Below the pieces are notes generated by a model. It saw nothing but the letters and a program-made list of their open reading frames with translations. It was not told the DNA's origin and made no database searches. Positions 63,691 to 64,000 of a DNA stretch of 64,000 bases are shown in pieces. The stretch spans positions 53,549,090-53,613,089 of the forward strand of contig OY757921.1 in NCBI GenBank assembly GCA_963585895.1, given 5' to 3'. The DNA comes from Sepioteuthis lessoniana. Lineage: Eukaryota > Mollusca > Cephalopoda > Myopsida > Loliginidae. The position numbers and the translations under genes are program-made. Numbering within the stretch: position 1 is the stretch's first letter; every line of letters begins with the position of its first letter.

Positions 63691-64000
63691 TTTATTAATA
63701 ATAATAATAATAATAATTGGGATTTTGAGATACAAACGGATCACCTAATGTCGGCCAGACGACAAGACCTAGTGATGGTCAACAAAAAAAGAACCTGCCG
63801 ATTGTTGGACTTTACGTCTCGCCGGACCACAGAGTAAATATAAAAGAAAGCGAGAAGAGAGATAAGAACATAGACCTTGTCAATGAACAAAAAAAAAACA
63901 ATGGAATATGAATGTAACGGTGATAGTAATTGTAATTGGTGCGCTCGGAACAATTTCGAAAGGATTGGTAAAAGAACTAAAAACTTAAAAATAAAAGAAC
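63691..64000 (+). mobile_element. LINE endonuclease fragment, plus strand, cut by window end
   Basis: After (AAT)n at 63694-63717 the plus strand reads WDFEIQTDHLMSARRQDLVM and then the LDF core and tail; the family's RPD is RQD here. The AAT run in front may be the tail of another element or the target. Confidence 0.75.

Overview
This is a metazoan genomic window: AT-rich, with spliceosomal introns (GT donors and AG acceptors), non-LTR retrotransposons, a tRNA-derived SINE and microsatellites. No prokaryotic gene organisation is present. The retrotransposon families recall those of aquatic invertebrates (a mollusc or similar lophotrochozoan would fit), but that is from memory and weak; I do not name a species.

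The window lies inside one large modular gene on the minus strand (transcribed from high to low coordinates). No start codon, signal peptide or end of the gene is visible. The coding information is a repeating set of three exons. A 564-nt exon encodes a von Willebrand factor A (vWA) domain, a 111-nt exon encodes one EGF-like domain, and a 24-nt microexon encodes a short Pro-rich linker (VRPPPKT). All three are phase 1 at both ends, so a module adds 233 residues in frame and any exon could be skipped without a frameshift. Seven vWA exons, six recognisable EGF exons plus one remnant, and eight microexons are present. This suggests a secreted or extracellular-matrix protein of matrilin or collagen-VI-like type with many vWA-EGF-linker repeats.

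Layout: six tandem genomic copies of about 9 kb start at 1, 9031, 17913, 27229, 36317 and 45533. They are nearly identical in introns as well as exons. The sixth copy begins to diverge at about 51.2 kb. From about 53 to 60.3 kb lies an older, strongly diverged module (U7), and the start of a further one (U8) follows at 60.65 kb. Within each 9-kb unit the plus strand carries a broken LINE with an RLE (restriction-like endonuclease) type C-terminus. That LINE straddles my unit boundaries (about 8126 of one unit to about 2422 of the next), holds a nested 540-bp element, and is followed by a second LINE 3' end. A mosaic of minus-strand LINE pieces lies at about 3.5-4.7 kb of the unit. A tRNA-derived SINE is present in units 1-4 only.

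The most striking points are these. (1) The vWA exons of the diverged copies are almost identical to those of the young array while their introns have decayed, with a visible edge of a homogenised tract inside the exon at about 59,564. This implies gene conversion. (2) The EGF exon is intact only in units 1 and 4. In units 2, 3, 5 and 6 the same fold-back (palindrome plus 34/40-bp tandem repeats) destroyed its last third and created a stop. (3) A 24-nt microexon is preserved with coding-style substitutions in all eight places. (4) Fold-back distribution and SINE distribution disagree, so units have recombined with one another.
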